A DNA stretch of 5,049 bases from contig CANDFN010000071.1 of assembly GCA_947384015.1 (NCBI GenBank), positions 1 to 5,049 on the forward strand, written 5' to 3'. A program made the translations under genes and the position numbers. Every line of letters begins with the position of its first letter. Position 1 is the first letter of the stretch. Shown here one piece after another: positions 1 to 4,895 of the stretch. The notes beneath the pieces are model-generated. The model had not been told where the DNA came from, did not search any database, and saw nothing but the letters and a program-made list of their open reading frames with translations. Source of the DNA: an uncultured Clostridia bacterium (GTDB lineage: Bacteria > Bacillota > Clostridia > Christensenellales > UBA1242).

Positions 1-276
<276 letters not shown>

Positions 277-331
277 TAAATAAAACAAAAGTAAAGATAA
301 AAAACTTCAATGCTTATTGGATATAGATATT

Positions 332-368
332 AAAAAGAACACAGTTTAACCCACTGTGTTCTTTTTTT
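332..368 (+). terminator. Rho-independent terminator of the 16S transcript
   Basis: A 14-bp perfect stem joins 332-345 (AAAAAGAACACAGT) and 353-366 across a 7-nt loop TTAACCC and runs into an uninterrupted T tract at 362-368. It lies about 130 bases after the 16S 3' end with no other RNA gene between them. This is the main evidence that the 16S transcript ends here rather than continuing into 23S. Confidence 0.9.
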
Positions 369-544
369 ATTTTTGTGGGGTTTAAACAGGAATTTCTTAG
401 TAGAGTGAAAATGAATAAAGAAGCCTAAGCTTATTATTTTAGTAAACAAAATAATTTAGCAAAAGTGCAGTTGATGACAAGGCTTAAACCACTGAAATTT
501 TTGTTTTATTAAAGTTAATGTTTGTATTAAAAATAACAATAATC
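369..544. other. AT-rich intergenic gap, no gene seen
   Basis: The stretch between the 16S terminator and the next promoter holds no convincing coding region or RNA gene. The only Met-initiated frame I noticed here, at 411, stops after five codons (MNKEA) and lacks a clear ribosome binding site. There is no tRNA cloverleaf, tandem repeat or insertion-sequence end. Together with the trailer and terminator it makes a ~400-base gene-free region after the 16S gene. Confidence 0.6.
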
Positions 545-573
545 TTGACAATGCAAAACATTTGTGTTAGTAT
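545..573 (+). promoter_or_regulatory. Sigma-A promoter for the 597-1187 gene
   Basis: A consensus -35 TTGACA (545-550) and a -10 TAGTAT (568-573) are separated by exactly 17 bp. TGT directly precedes the -10, giving an extended -10. Transcription should start near 580, leaving a leader of about 17 nt that contains the AGGAG ribosome binding site. Confidence 0.75.
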
Positions 574-586
574 CAACTAAATTGAT

Positions 587-591
587 AGGAG
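587..591 (+). promoter_or_regulatory. Ribosome binding site deciding the 597 start
   Basis: AGGAG sits five bases before the ATG at 597 and complements the anti-Shine-Dalgarno of the 16S end in this window. The alternative in-frame GTG at 564 lies between the -35 and -10 of the promoter and so would be absent from the mRNA. Confidence 0.8.
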
Positions 592-596
592 AAAAA

Positions 597-1187
597 ATGG
601 CAATCTTTAATCGTAAATATTCTAAAATTATAAAACTAGCGTCAACTTTTGATGAAGAGCTAAACAACCAATTACAACATATGCTTTCTAAATTAAACAA
701 ACAGCATTCCGCGAACTGTTTTATTGGTGAAGAATTCCATGATGACGCAAACAAAACTTGGTTTGAAAATTTTAATAGGCATAGCATAAACAATGTTACA
801 ATTATAGAAAGTAATTTAATGCACGAAGAAGACGGTAACACGCACTTTGGGCTAAATCTTGCAAATTTTAGCGACGCTTGGCTAGATAATTTATCAAATT
901 ATAAAAGCCTTAAAGCTGCTAAAAAAGTTAAAAATCAAGATGATAATCATATTTTAAACCTATATGTTTATAAATATAGAAATGGAGATATTGACGATTT
1001 AGAGTTAGGGCTAGGTTATAGTTTAAGGGTTTATAAAATAAAAAATAAATTGGTTTTAGATTATGAGAGATATAACTTTTTAGATTTTAATGGAGAAAAG
1101 AAAATTGAAATTCAAATAACTAAACCTGCAGATGAAAACGAACTATATAACATTTCTAAATTAGAAAACCCTTTAACAGTGGGTTAA
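597..1187 (+). CDS. Hypothetical protein, 196 aa
   Basis: I do not recognise this protein. It is Asn- and Lys-rich and has no signal peptide or membrane segment. The first ~35 residues look helical and amphipathic (from KIIKLAS to MLSKLNK). The second half alternates charged and hydrophobic residues in a way that suggests beta strands (around LNLYVYKYRNGD, LELGLGYSLRVYKIKNKLVL and KKIEIQITKP), so an alpha/beta or beta-rich cytoplasmic domain is likely. I see no catalytic motif. The ATG at 597 is chosen for its AGGAG site and a promoter that excludes the upstream GTG. The gene is monocistronic, with its own extended -10 promoter and a terminator beginning within its stop codon. It converges on the SHOCT membrane protein gene. 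A secreted or enzymatic role is not supported; anything more specific would be a guess. Confidence 0.8.
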   Translation: MAIFNRKYSKIIKLASTFDEELNNQLQHMLSKLNKQHSANCFIGEEFHDDANKTWFENFNRHSINNVTIIESNLMHEEDGNTHFGLNLANFSDAWLDNLSNYKSLKAAKKVKNQDDNHILNLYVYKYRNGDIDDLELGLGYSLRVYKIKNKLVLDYERYNFLDFNGEKKIEIQITKPADENELYNISKLENPLTVG

Positions 1188-1213
1188 AAAACTCGGTTTA
1201 TACCGAGTTTTTT
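1186..1213. terminator. Bidirectional intrinsic terminator between convergent genes
   Basis: A 12-bp perfect stem joins 1186-1197 (AAAAAACTCGGT) and 1202-1213 (ACCGAGTTTTTT) across a TTAT loop. The A run on the left and T run on the right give a U tract on either strand. It serves the hypothetical gene on + (the stem begins in its TAA stop codon) and probably also the SHOCT gene on -, which ends at 1250. Confidence 0.9.
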
Positions 1214-1249
1214 ATTATATAAAATTGTAGTTAAAATTTAAATGTTAAT

Positions 1250-1729
1250 TTAAAGATTATTTAATAAATCAGCTTTCATCTTATTAAATTCTTCAGTAAT
1301 TGTTCCGTTGTCTTTTAGTTCTTTTAGTTGTTTAAGGCTTTCAAGGTTAGTTGTTATAGAGTGAGATTCTTTATTGTCAGTAATTTGGTTTGTATTATTA
1401 TTTAGATCACTATCTTTTAAGCATAGCATTAATATACCTGCAATCATATTGCAAAATAGCAAACAGCATACAGATGTTAAAATTAGTTCATTTTTTGATG
1501 TAGCATAACTTAGTCTACGTAAGGAAACTGAACCTGTAATTAACATTGCAATTCCAAATAGTAACATACTTAAACATACCGCATAAAATGTTGCTCTAAA
1601 ACCAATTATATCCAACGCAAGTGCATAGATACCGCTTGAATATATTAGTAAATATATTGTGGAAATTCCGCACAATAATCCACCTGTAATAATCCCTAAA
1701 ATAATAAAAACTTTACTAGCTGTTTTCAT
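1250..1729 (-). CDS. Small membrane protein with SHOCT-like C-terminal motif, 159 aa
   Basis: Three hydrophobic segments are visible, at roughly residues 7-30, 48-70 and 82-104. A polar Asn-rich linker (106-128) follows, then a C-terminal segment (129-156) reading LESLKQLKELKDNGTITEEF and on to KADLL. This matches the SHOCT pattern (Leu-rich amphipathic helix, D-x-G-x-I-T-x-E-E-F turn, second helix), a short domain found at the ends of many bacterial, often membrane, proteins. Its molecular role is generally unknown; oligomerisation or interaction is often suspected. The ATG at 1729 is chosen because a strong AAAGGAGG lies eight bases before it and the promoter places the mRNA start near 1747; upstream in-frame extension would run into the promoter. 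The divergent XRE regulator and the operator inside this promoter suggest tight repression. I infer a regulated envelope protein, possibly an exclusion, stress or immunity factor, but nothing proves this. Confidence 0.85.
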   Translation of the reverse strand: MKTASKVFIILGIITGGLLCGISTIYLLIYSSGIYALALDIIGFRATFYAVCLSMLLFGIAMLITGSVSLRRLSYATSKNELILTSVCCLLFCNMIAGILMLCLKDSDLNNNTNQITDNKESHSITTNLESLKQLKELKDNGTITEEFNKMKADLLNNL

Positions 1730-1737
1730 TTGTTCTT

Positions 1738-1745
1738 CCTCCTTT
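1738..1745 (-). promoter_or_regulatory. Strong ribosome binding site of the SHOCT membrane protein
   Basis: On the minus strand AAAGGAGG complements eight bases of the 16S 3' end and sits eight bases before the ATG at 1729. It is the best Shine-Dalgarno in the window and fixes the start, excluding a longer 191-residue reading. Confidence 0.9.
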
Positions 1746-1753
1746 CTGTTTTT

Positions 1754-1782
1754 ATAATACATCACAAAGTGATGTGTGTCAA
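1754..1782 (-). promoter_or_regulatory. Sigma-A promoter of the SHOCT membrane protein gene
   Basis: On the minus strand, -35 TTGACA (1782-1777) and -10 TATTAT (1759-1754) are separated by exactly 17 bp. Transcription should start near 1747, giving an ~18-nt leader with the strong ribosome binding site. The spacer is almost filled by the perfect inverted repeat at 1759-1775, so a protein bound there would block RNA polymerase. Confidence 0.85.
1759..1775. promoter_or_regulatory. Operator 1, inverted repeat in the SHOCT promoter spacer
   Basis: ACATCAC-AAA-GTGATGT has perfect 7-bp arms and a 3-bp centre. It lies between the -35 and -10 of the membrane-protein promoter and touches the -10. Its size and symmetry suit a dimeric XRE/HTH repressor. 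The neighbouring regulator at 1818 is the obvious candidate ligand; this is inferred from position. Confidence 0.75.
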
Positions 1783-1790
1783 GTATTTTT

Positions 1791-1807
1791 ACATCAGTTT
1801 GTGATAT
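1791..1807. promoter_or_regulatory. Operator 2, imperfect copy over the regulator's own promoter
   Basis: ACATCAGTTTGTGATAT has the same 17-bp layout as operator 1. The outer half-site cores ACATCA and TGAT are kept, and two base pairs break the symmetry. Its centre is 32 bp from that of operator 1, about three helical turns, so both sites face the same side of the DNA. It overlaps the extended -10 of the regulator gene, which fits autorepression at a weaker site. Confidence 0.65.
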
Positions 1808-1810
1808 AAA
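1802..1810 (+). promoter_or_regulatory. Extended -10 promoter of the XRE regulator, probably leaderless
   Basis: TGA followed by TATAAA (1805-1810) forms an extended -10. No good -35 is seen 16-18 bp upstream, which extended -10 promoters tolerate. The expected start point, 1817-1818, falls on or one base before the A of the ATG at 1818. No Shine-Dalgarno precedes that ATG, so the two observations agree on a leaderless transcript. Confidence 0.55.
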
Positions 1811-1817
1811 TACATTA

Positions 1818-2030
1818 ATGGACATTGCTCAAAGCGTAGGAGAAAAAATTAAGCAAGCACGCAAACTAAAAGGCTTAACGCAAAAACAGGTTGCCGAAGT
1901 TTTTCATATGACGCAGCAACAATATAGCCGTTTTGAAAACGGTGTGTTTGAATTAAACTATCAGCAAATAATAGAGATATGTAAGTTACTAGACACTACA
2001 CCAAACGAACTGTTTAATTTTGATATATAA
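1818..2030 (+). CDS. XRE-family HTH transcriptional regulator, 70 aa
   Basis: This is a single-domain HTH_3/Cro-CI-type DNA-binding protein. The domain covers residues ~8-66: helix 1 (GEKIKQARKLKG), the helix 2 signature LTQKQVAEVF (20-29), recognition helix 3 around TQQQYSRFENG (32-42), then IIEICKLLDTTPNELF, the usual closing helices (51-66). It has no ligand-binding, protease or dimerisation extension, so it probably acts as a Cro-like dimer. The ATG at 1818 is chosen because the conserved domain starts right after it, and the upstream in-frame GTG at 1776 lies outside the expected transcript and has no ribosome binding site. It is divergent from the SHOCT membrane protein gene, with two likely operators between them, so I infer that it represses both promoters. 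It has its own terminator. Confidence 0.93.
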   Translation: MDIAQSVGEKIKQARKLKGLTQKQVAEVFHMTQQQYSRFENGVFELNYQQIIEICKLLDTTPNELFNFDI

Positions 2031-2059
2031 AAGCCTTAACAACAAAGTTAAGGTTTTTT
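2029..2059 (+). terminator. Rho-independent terminator of the XRE gene
   Basis: A 12-bp stem with one G-T wobble joins 2029-2040 (core CCTTAAC) and 2047-2058 (core GTTAAGG) across AACAAA, with T residues at 2054-2059. It begins within the TAA stop codon, so the regulator is monocistronic. Confidence 0.88.
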
Positions 2060-2080
2060 ATTTTAAATTTTAAATTGCTA

Positions 2081-2109
2081 TTTACAAAATATGACCTATA
2101 TGCTAAAAT
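2081..2109 (+). promoter_or_regulatory. Sigma-A promoter for the 2127-2681 gene
   Basis: -35 TTTACA (2081-2086) and -10 TAAAAT (2104-2109) lie 17 bp apart, and TGC directly before the -10 makes it extended. Transcription should start near 2116, right at the GAGG ribosome binding site (2116-2119), giving a very short leader of about 11 nt. Confidence 0.7.
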
Positions 2110-2126
2110 AAAGCTGAGGGAAGATT

Positions 2127-2681
2127 ATGAATTTTGGAGATACTTTTTGTATTAGTTTAGATTTGCTTTTAAAATTTGATAAAGATTTTAAAAGAGATTT
2201 TGAAACTATGGAAGCAAAAATTCCTAAGCAAATAAAACAACAGTGCGCACTTGGCGAATATGTGGACGAAGAAGTAGAAGATGTTGCATATAAACAAGAT
2301 ATTTTTGATGGAAAAACAGAAGAAAATAGCGAGTTGGAATTTAGCGTAGAAAATTATCAAGATACAACCCGATATTTGTTAGATGTGTCTGCATTAACTT
2401 ATGAAGACATAACTCAAATTCCACAAAAGAAAGTTGCAGAGTATGAAGATGGCGATTTTTGTTATGAAATGGCTTCCTTTATACATTTTGGGGAAGATGG
2501 ATGCTCGGATTGGGAATACACTTTTGAAGTATTTAATTTAGAAGACGGCTACCATGTTGTAATGACCAAGCATGAAGATGATAAAACAGAAGAGCATAAA
2601 CTTATAGAAACCAGACGTGTTGATAAAAAGGTAAACTTGTATAGTTTAGTAACTTTTATAAATTCTAACATAATAAACTAA
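2127..2681 (+). CDS. Hypothetical acidic protein, 184 aa
   Basis: I do not recognise this protein. It is strongly acidic (43 Asp/Glu against 19 Lys/Arg by my count), with no signal peptide or membrane segment, and is probably cytoplasmic. The N-terminal third looks helical and charged. Residues ~100-165 look like successive beta strands with acidic turns (CYEMASFIHFGEDG, WEYTFEVFNLEDG, YHVVMTKHEDD). The first 15 residues include hydrophobic FCISLDLLL, too interrupted by Asp for a signal peptide. The start at 2127 has GAGG six bases upstream and a 17-bp-spaced promoter. The gene stands alone between two intrinsic terminators and converges on yhbY. A highly acidic small protein beside an XRE switch might be an inhibitor or DNA mimic, but the sequence gives no proof. 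Confidence 0.82.
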   Translation: MNFGDTFCISLDLLLKFDKDFKRDFETMEAKIPKQIKQQCALGEYVDEEVEDVAYKQDIFDGKTEENSELEFSVENYQDTTRYLLDVSALTYEDITQIPQKKVAEYEDGDFCYEMASFIHFGEDGCSDWEYTFEVFNLEDGYHVVMTKHEDDKTEEHKLIETRRVDKKVNLYSLVTFINSNIIN

Positions 2682-2696
2682 AATTATATTGCAAAT

Positions 2697-2725
2697 AAAA
2701 AAGGCGTTTAGTAAACGCTTTTTTT
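2697..2725. terminator. Bidirectional terminator, containing the yhbY stop codon
   Basis: A 13-bp stem (one G-T wobble) joins 2697-2709 and 2713-2725 around a three-base loop AGT, with A and T runs at the two ends so that it works on both strands. It ends the acidic-protein gene on + and yhbY on -. The yhbY stop codon (2708-2710) reaches into the loop, so the last yhbY codons form the 5' arm of the hairpin on the minus strand. Confidence 0.9.
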
Positions 2726-3289
2726 GTTTGTTTTGTTGGCTTTAGTTTTGTTTGGTCTTCTTGCTGAAGTTTTAAAATTTTTAGACTTGGAAGTTTTAAA
2801 GTTTTTGTTGTTTGTGTTGGTTTTATTGTATGTTGATCTTTTTGAGTTTTTATAATTTGCAGAATTTGTTCTGTTTATTTCATCGTTAAACTTTTCTTTT
2901 TCTCGTGCTTCAGTTCTTTTTTGCTTGTAGGTTCTGTTTACATGTTTGCCAGTTGTTATTTTTTTATGTGAAATGGTTTTATTATTTAAGTTCTCTTCAT
3001 CTAAAGCATGCACAACACCTTTCTTTTCTGTATGGCGGTATAGCACAATTTTTCGCCCAATAATAGTAACTAGGTCAGCACTTAATTTTACAGCCAATTC
3101 TGTTAGTTCAAACTCGGTAGGGGTTGGTGCGTTTTCTTGCATGCCAACTTTAATAAGTTCGTGGTTAAAAAGTTCCTCATCAATTTGTTTTATTACATTC
3201 TCTGTAAACCCGTCAATTCCAACCAAAACTACGGGCTTTAACGCTTGAGCCTTGCTTCTTAATTCTATTCTTTGTTTTTTGTCAATCAT
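2708..3289 (-). CDS. yhbY: YhbY-family ribosome-assembly RNA-binding protein with long basic tail, 193 aa
   Basis: Residues 1-~92 form a CRM (CRS1-YhbY) RNA-binding domain: KQRIELRSKAQALKPVVLVG, the GxxG loop GIDG (24-27) characteristic of the fold, the ELFNHELIKV core, and IIGRKIVLYR at the end. E. coli YhbY is ~97 aa and associates with pre-50S particles, so the role is large-subunit assembly. The extra ~100 residues are low-complexity and rich in Lys, Asn, Thr and Ser, with a repeated NFKTS, and are probably a disordered rRNA-binding tail. The ATG at 3289 is chosen for the AAAGGAG just upstream. A GTG at 3304 would add five residues encoded by the ribosome binding site itself. The gene lies 194 bases after obg on the same strand, the common Bacillota order, usually followed by nadD, which is absent here. 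Confidence 0.93.
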   Translation of the reverse strand: MIDKKQRIELRSKAQALKPVVLVGIDGFTENVIKQIDEELFNHELIKVGMQENAPTPTEFELTELAVKLSADLVTIIGRKIVLYRHTEKKGVVHALDEENLNNKTISHKKITTGKHVNRTYKQKRTEAREKEKFNDEINRTNSANYKNSKRSTYNKTNTNNKNFKTSKSKNFKTSARRPNKTKANKTNKKSVY

Positions 3290-3293
3290 GGTT

Positions 3294-3300
3294 CTCCTTT
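3294..3300 (-). promoter_or_regulatory. Ribosome binding site deciding the yhbY start
   Basis: AAAGGAG on the minus strand ends four bases before the ATG at 3289. An in-frame GTG at 3304 would place this motif inside the coding region, so the ATG is preferred. Confidence 0.8.
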
Positions 3301-3322
3301 TCACTCAATATGGCTAAATTAT

Positions 3323-3331
3323 TTTATAACA
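3323..3331 (-). promoter_or_regulatory. Possible extended -10 promoter for yhbY
   Basis: On the minus strand TGT-TATAAA (3331-3323) resembles an extended -10. No recognisable -35 lies at the right distance, and the region is very AT-rich, so a chance match is possible. If real, transcription would start near 3316 and yhbY could be expressed apart from obg. Confidence 0.35.
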
Positions 3332-3381
3332 TTAATTTAGTTAAAGAGCTTTATCAAATTATTAAATAATTATAAGTTTTT

Positions 3382-3401
3382 GGGAGGGAAGTTGTCCTCC
3401 C
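3382..3401. other. GC-rich hairpin between obg and yhbY
   Basis: GGGAGG (3382-3387) pairs perfectly with CCTCCC (3396-3401) across eight bases. It stands out in an AT-rich spacer. Neither strand has a U tract after it, so it is not a standard intrinsic terminator. It could pause polymerase, stabilise an RNA end or limit read-through from obg into yhbY. Confidence 0.5.
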
Positions 3402-3427
3402 GCTAAAATACAAATATAATGTCTTAT

Positions 3428-3436
3428 GGGGGGGGG
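3428..3436. repeat. Homopolymeric G tract (9 G)
   Basis: Nine consecutive G (C on the transcribed minus strand) lie in the obg-yhbY spacer, in otherwise AT-rich DNA. Tracts of this kind are prone to slipped-strand length change. It lies about 48 bases after the obg stop and 139 before the yhbY start, so a length change would not alter a reading frame. Confidence 0.9.
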
Positions 3437-3483
3437 TGTTAGTCTGTCATTGTAAATTTTATTTTTGAGTATTTGGATTAATA

Positions 3484-4752
3484 TTAAAAATAAATTTCGT
3501 AACTTAAACTGCCAAACACAACAGTGTCGCCGTCAACCGCGCCGGCTTCTTGAAGCTTAGCTAATATTCCGTCTTTTTCCAAACGCTGTAAAAAGTAGTT
3601 AAATGATTGTGTATCGCTAAATACAATGTTGCGTTGCAAATTCTCTAAATAACCACCGCTAACCTCGTAAACATGAGGCGCAAGATTAGTAATGTTGACT
3701 GAGGTGATATCTTTGCTCGCCAACTCAGTCTGTTCAACTGGTATTGGTTCACTTTTTGGTAATTTTTTAAGTTCTTCATATATTAGTTTAACCAATTCAT
3801 CTACATTTTTACGTGTTATAGAACTTATTGGCACAATTTTAACATTATCTTTAACTTTTGCTTTAAATTCTTTTAATTTCTCGTCAATATTGTCTATTAA
3901 ATCTAATTTTGTAAAAACAACAATTTGTGGTAATTTTGAAAGCTTTTCGTTATACTGTTTAAGCTCGTTGTTTATTATATTATAATCGTCAACAATGTCG
4001 TTGCCATAATAGCAAGAAGCATCAATAACATGCACAACTAAACGGGTGCGTTCTATGTGGGCTAAAAATTCATGCCCAAGCCCAGCGCCTTCACTTGCAC
4101 CATCAATTAGCCCAGGTATATCTGCCACAACAAAACTGTCGTCATAAAATTTAACTACGCCAAGGTTGGGTGTAAGGGTGGTGAATTCGTAATCTGCAAT
4201 TTTTGGTTTGGCGTTAGATATTACACTAAGTAGGGTAGATTTGCCTACATTTGGCTTGCCTACAAGTGCAACGTCTGCAATAGTTTTTAATTCTAACGTA
4301 ACTTTATAAGCCTTGCATTGTTCGCCAAGTTGGCTAAACCTTGGGCTTTGTCTGGTTGGAGTTTTAAACCAGTTGTTTCCTTTGCCACCGCGTCCGCCTT
4401 TTAATGCTTCGTAAGTCATGCCTGGCTCAAACATATCAGCAAGCACTTGTCCGGTTGTTGCATCTTTAATTACTGTTCCTAATGGCACAGAGATGTAAAC
4501 ACTTTTTCCGTCTTTACCATTGCGTAAACAACCGCTTCCGCTAGCTCCGTTTTCTGCTTCAAATCTTTTAGTGTATTGAAAATCTAATAGTGTATTTTTG
4601 TTTTTATCTGCAACAAAGAAAATAGAACCGCCTTTACCACCGTCACCGCCGTCAGGACCGCCTTTTTCCACAAATTTTTCGCGATGAAAACTAACAGCAC
4701 CAGAACCGCCGTTTCCTGCTTTAATTGAAATTGTAACTCTATCTAAATTCAT
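3484..4752 (-). CDS. obg: Obg GTPase (CgtA/ObgE), 422 aa
   Basis: This essential ribosome-associated GTPase acts in 50S assembly and in coupling growth to stress. All three Obg domains are present. The N-terminal glycine-rich Obg fold (1-~157) includes FHREKFVEKGGPDGGDGG and KGGRGGKGN. The G domain (~158-330) has G1 GKPNVGKST (165-173), G2 FTT (190-192), G3 DIPG (211-214), G4 TKLD (281-284) and G5 ISSIT (309-313). The C-terminal OCT domain (~355-422) includes LQEAGAVDGDTVVFG. Length is normal for Bacillota Obg. Two departures from the usual sequence are GKPNVGKS instead of GFPNAGKS in G1 and Thr281 in place of the usual Asn of G4 NKxD. The ATG at 4752 opens the conserved N-terminus but has no Shine-Dalgarno. 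The upstream neighbour is nth, not the common rplU-rpmA. yhbY follows. Confidence 0.98.
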   Translation of the reverse strand: MNLDRVTISIKAGNGGSGAVSFHREKFVEKGGPDGGDGGKGGSIFFVADKNKNTLLDFQYTKRFEAENGASGSGCLRNGKDGKSVYISVPLGTVIKDATTGQVLADMFEPGMTYEALKGGRGGKGNNWFKTPTRQSPRFSQLGEQCKAYKVTLELKTIADVALVGKPNVGKSTLLSVISNAKPKIADYEFTTLTPNLGVVKFYDDSFVVADIPGLIDGASEGAGLGHEFLAHIERTRLVVHVIDASCYYGNDIVDDYNIINNELKQYNEKLSKLPQIVVFTKLDLIDNIDEKLKEFKAKVKDNVKIVPISSITRKNVDELVKLIYEELKKLPKSEPIPVEQTELASKDITSVNITNLAPHVYEVSGGYLENLQRNIVFSDTQSFNYFLQRLEKDGILAKLQEAGAVDGDTVVFGSLSYEIYF

Positions 4753-4761
4753 AGTTAAATT

Positions 4762-4790
4762 ATAATACTATATTTTGTGCAATTTGTCAA
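4762..4790 (-). promoter_or_regulatory. Sigma-A promoter of obg, near-leaderless
   Basis: On the minus strand, consensus -35 TTGACA (4790-4785) and -10 TATTAT (4767-4762) are exactly 17 bp apart. Transcription should start near 4755, only about three bases before the obg ATG. Reading the overlapping TATAAT (4764-4759) as the -10 would put the start on the ATG itself. The bases before the ATG (AATTTAACT) contain no Shine-Dalgarno, in agreement with a leaderless or near-leaderless mRNA. Confidence 0.8.
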
Positions 4791-4837
4791 ATATAAATAA
4801 GAAATACAAAATTATTATAAATATAAATGTAACAATA

Positions 4838-4862
4838 AAAAAGATGCTTTAAACATCTTTTT
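4838..4862 (-). terminator. Rho-independent terminator of nth
   Basis: A 9-bp stem joins 4838-4846 (AAAAAGATG) and 4854-4862 across a 7-nt loop. On the minus strand it is followed by a run of T ending in ATTG. It lies 33 bases after the nth stop codon and separates nth from the obg promoter. Confidence 0.82.
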
Positions 4863-4895
4863 AGTTTTTTATGAAAATAGTGGCTATATAAACAA

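Noticed and set aside
527..841. Open frame of ~104 codons on the minus strand opposite the first hypothetical gene
   Set aside because: It crosses the promoter of the plus-strand gene, has no ribosome binding site I could see, and its composition is that of an antisense shadow.
345..1188. A 13-base complementarity between the 16S terminator (345-357) and the end of the first hypothetical gene (1176-1188)
   Set aside because: A match of this length somewhere in 5 kb of AT-rich sequence is not improbable, and both places are already explained by terminator and coding sequence.
597..2681. The two unknown proteins (597-1187 and 2127-2681) as paralogues
   Set aside because: Both seem to have charged helical starts and strand-rich ends, but I could not align any conserved motif between them.
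2946..3248. Plus-strand open frame opposite yhbY, and similar ones at 2169-2360 (minus) and 3692-3985 (plus)
   Set aside because: Each is antisense to a well-supported gene (yhbY, the acidic protein and obg) and has no family motif.
3388..3436. G-quadruplex formed from the GGGAGGG and the 9-G tract
   Set aside because: The loop between the two G-rich parts would be ~39 bases, so a stable intramolecular quadruplex is not well supported.
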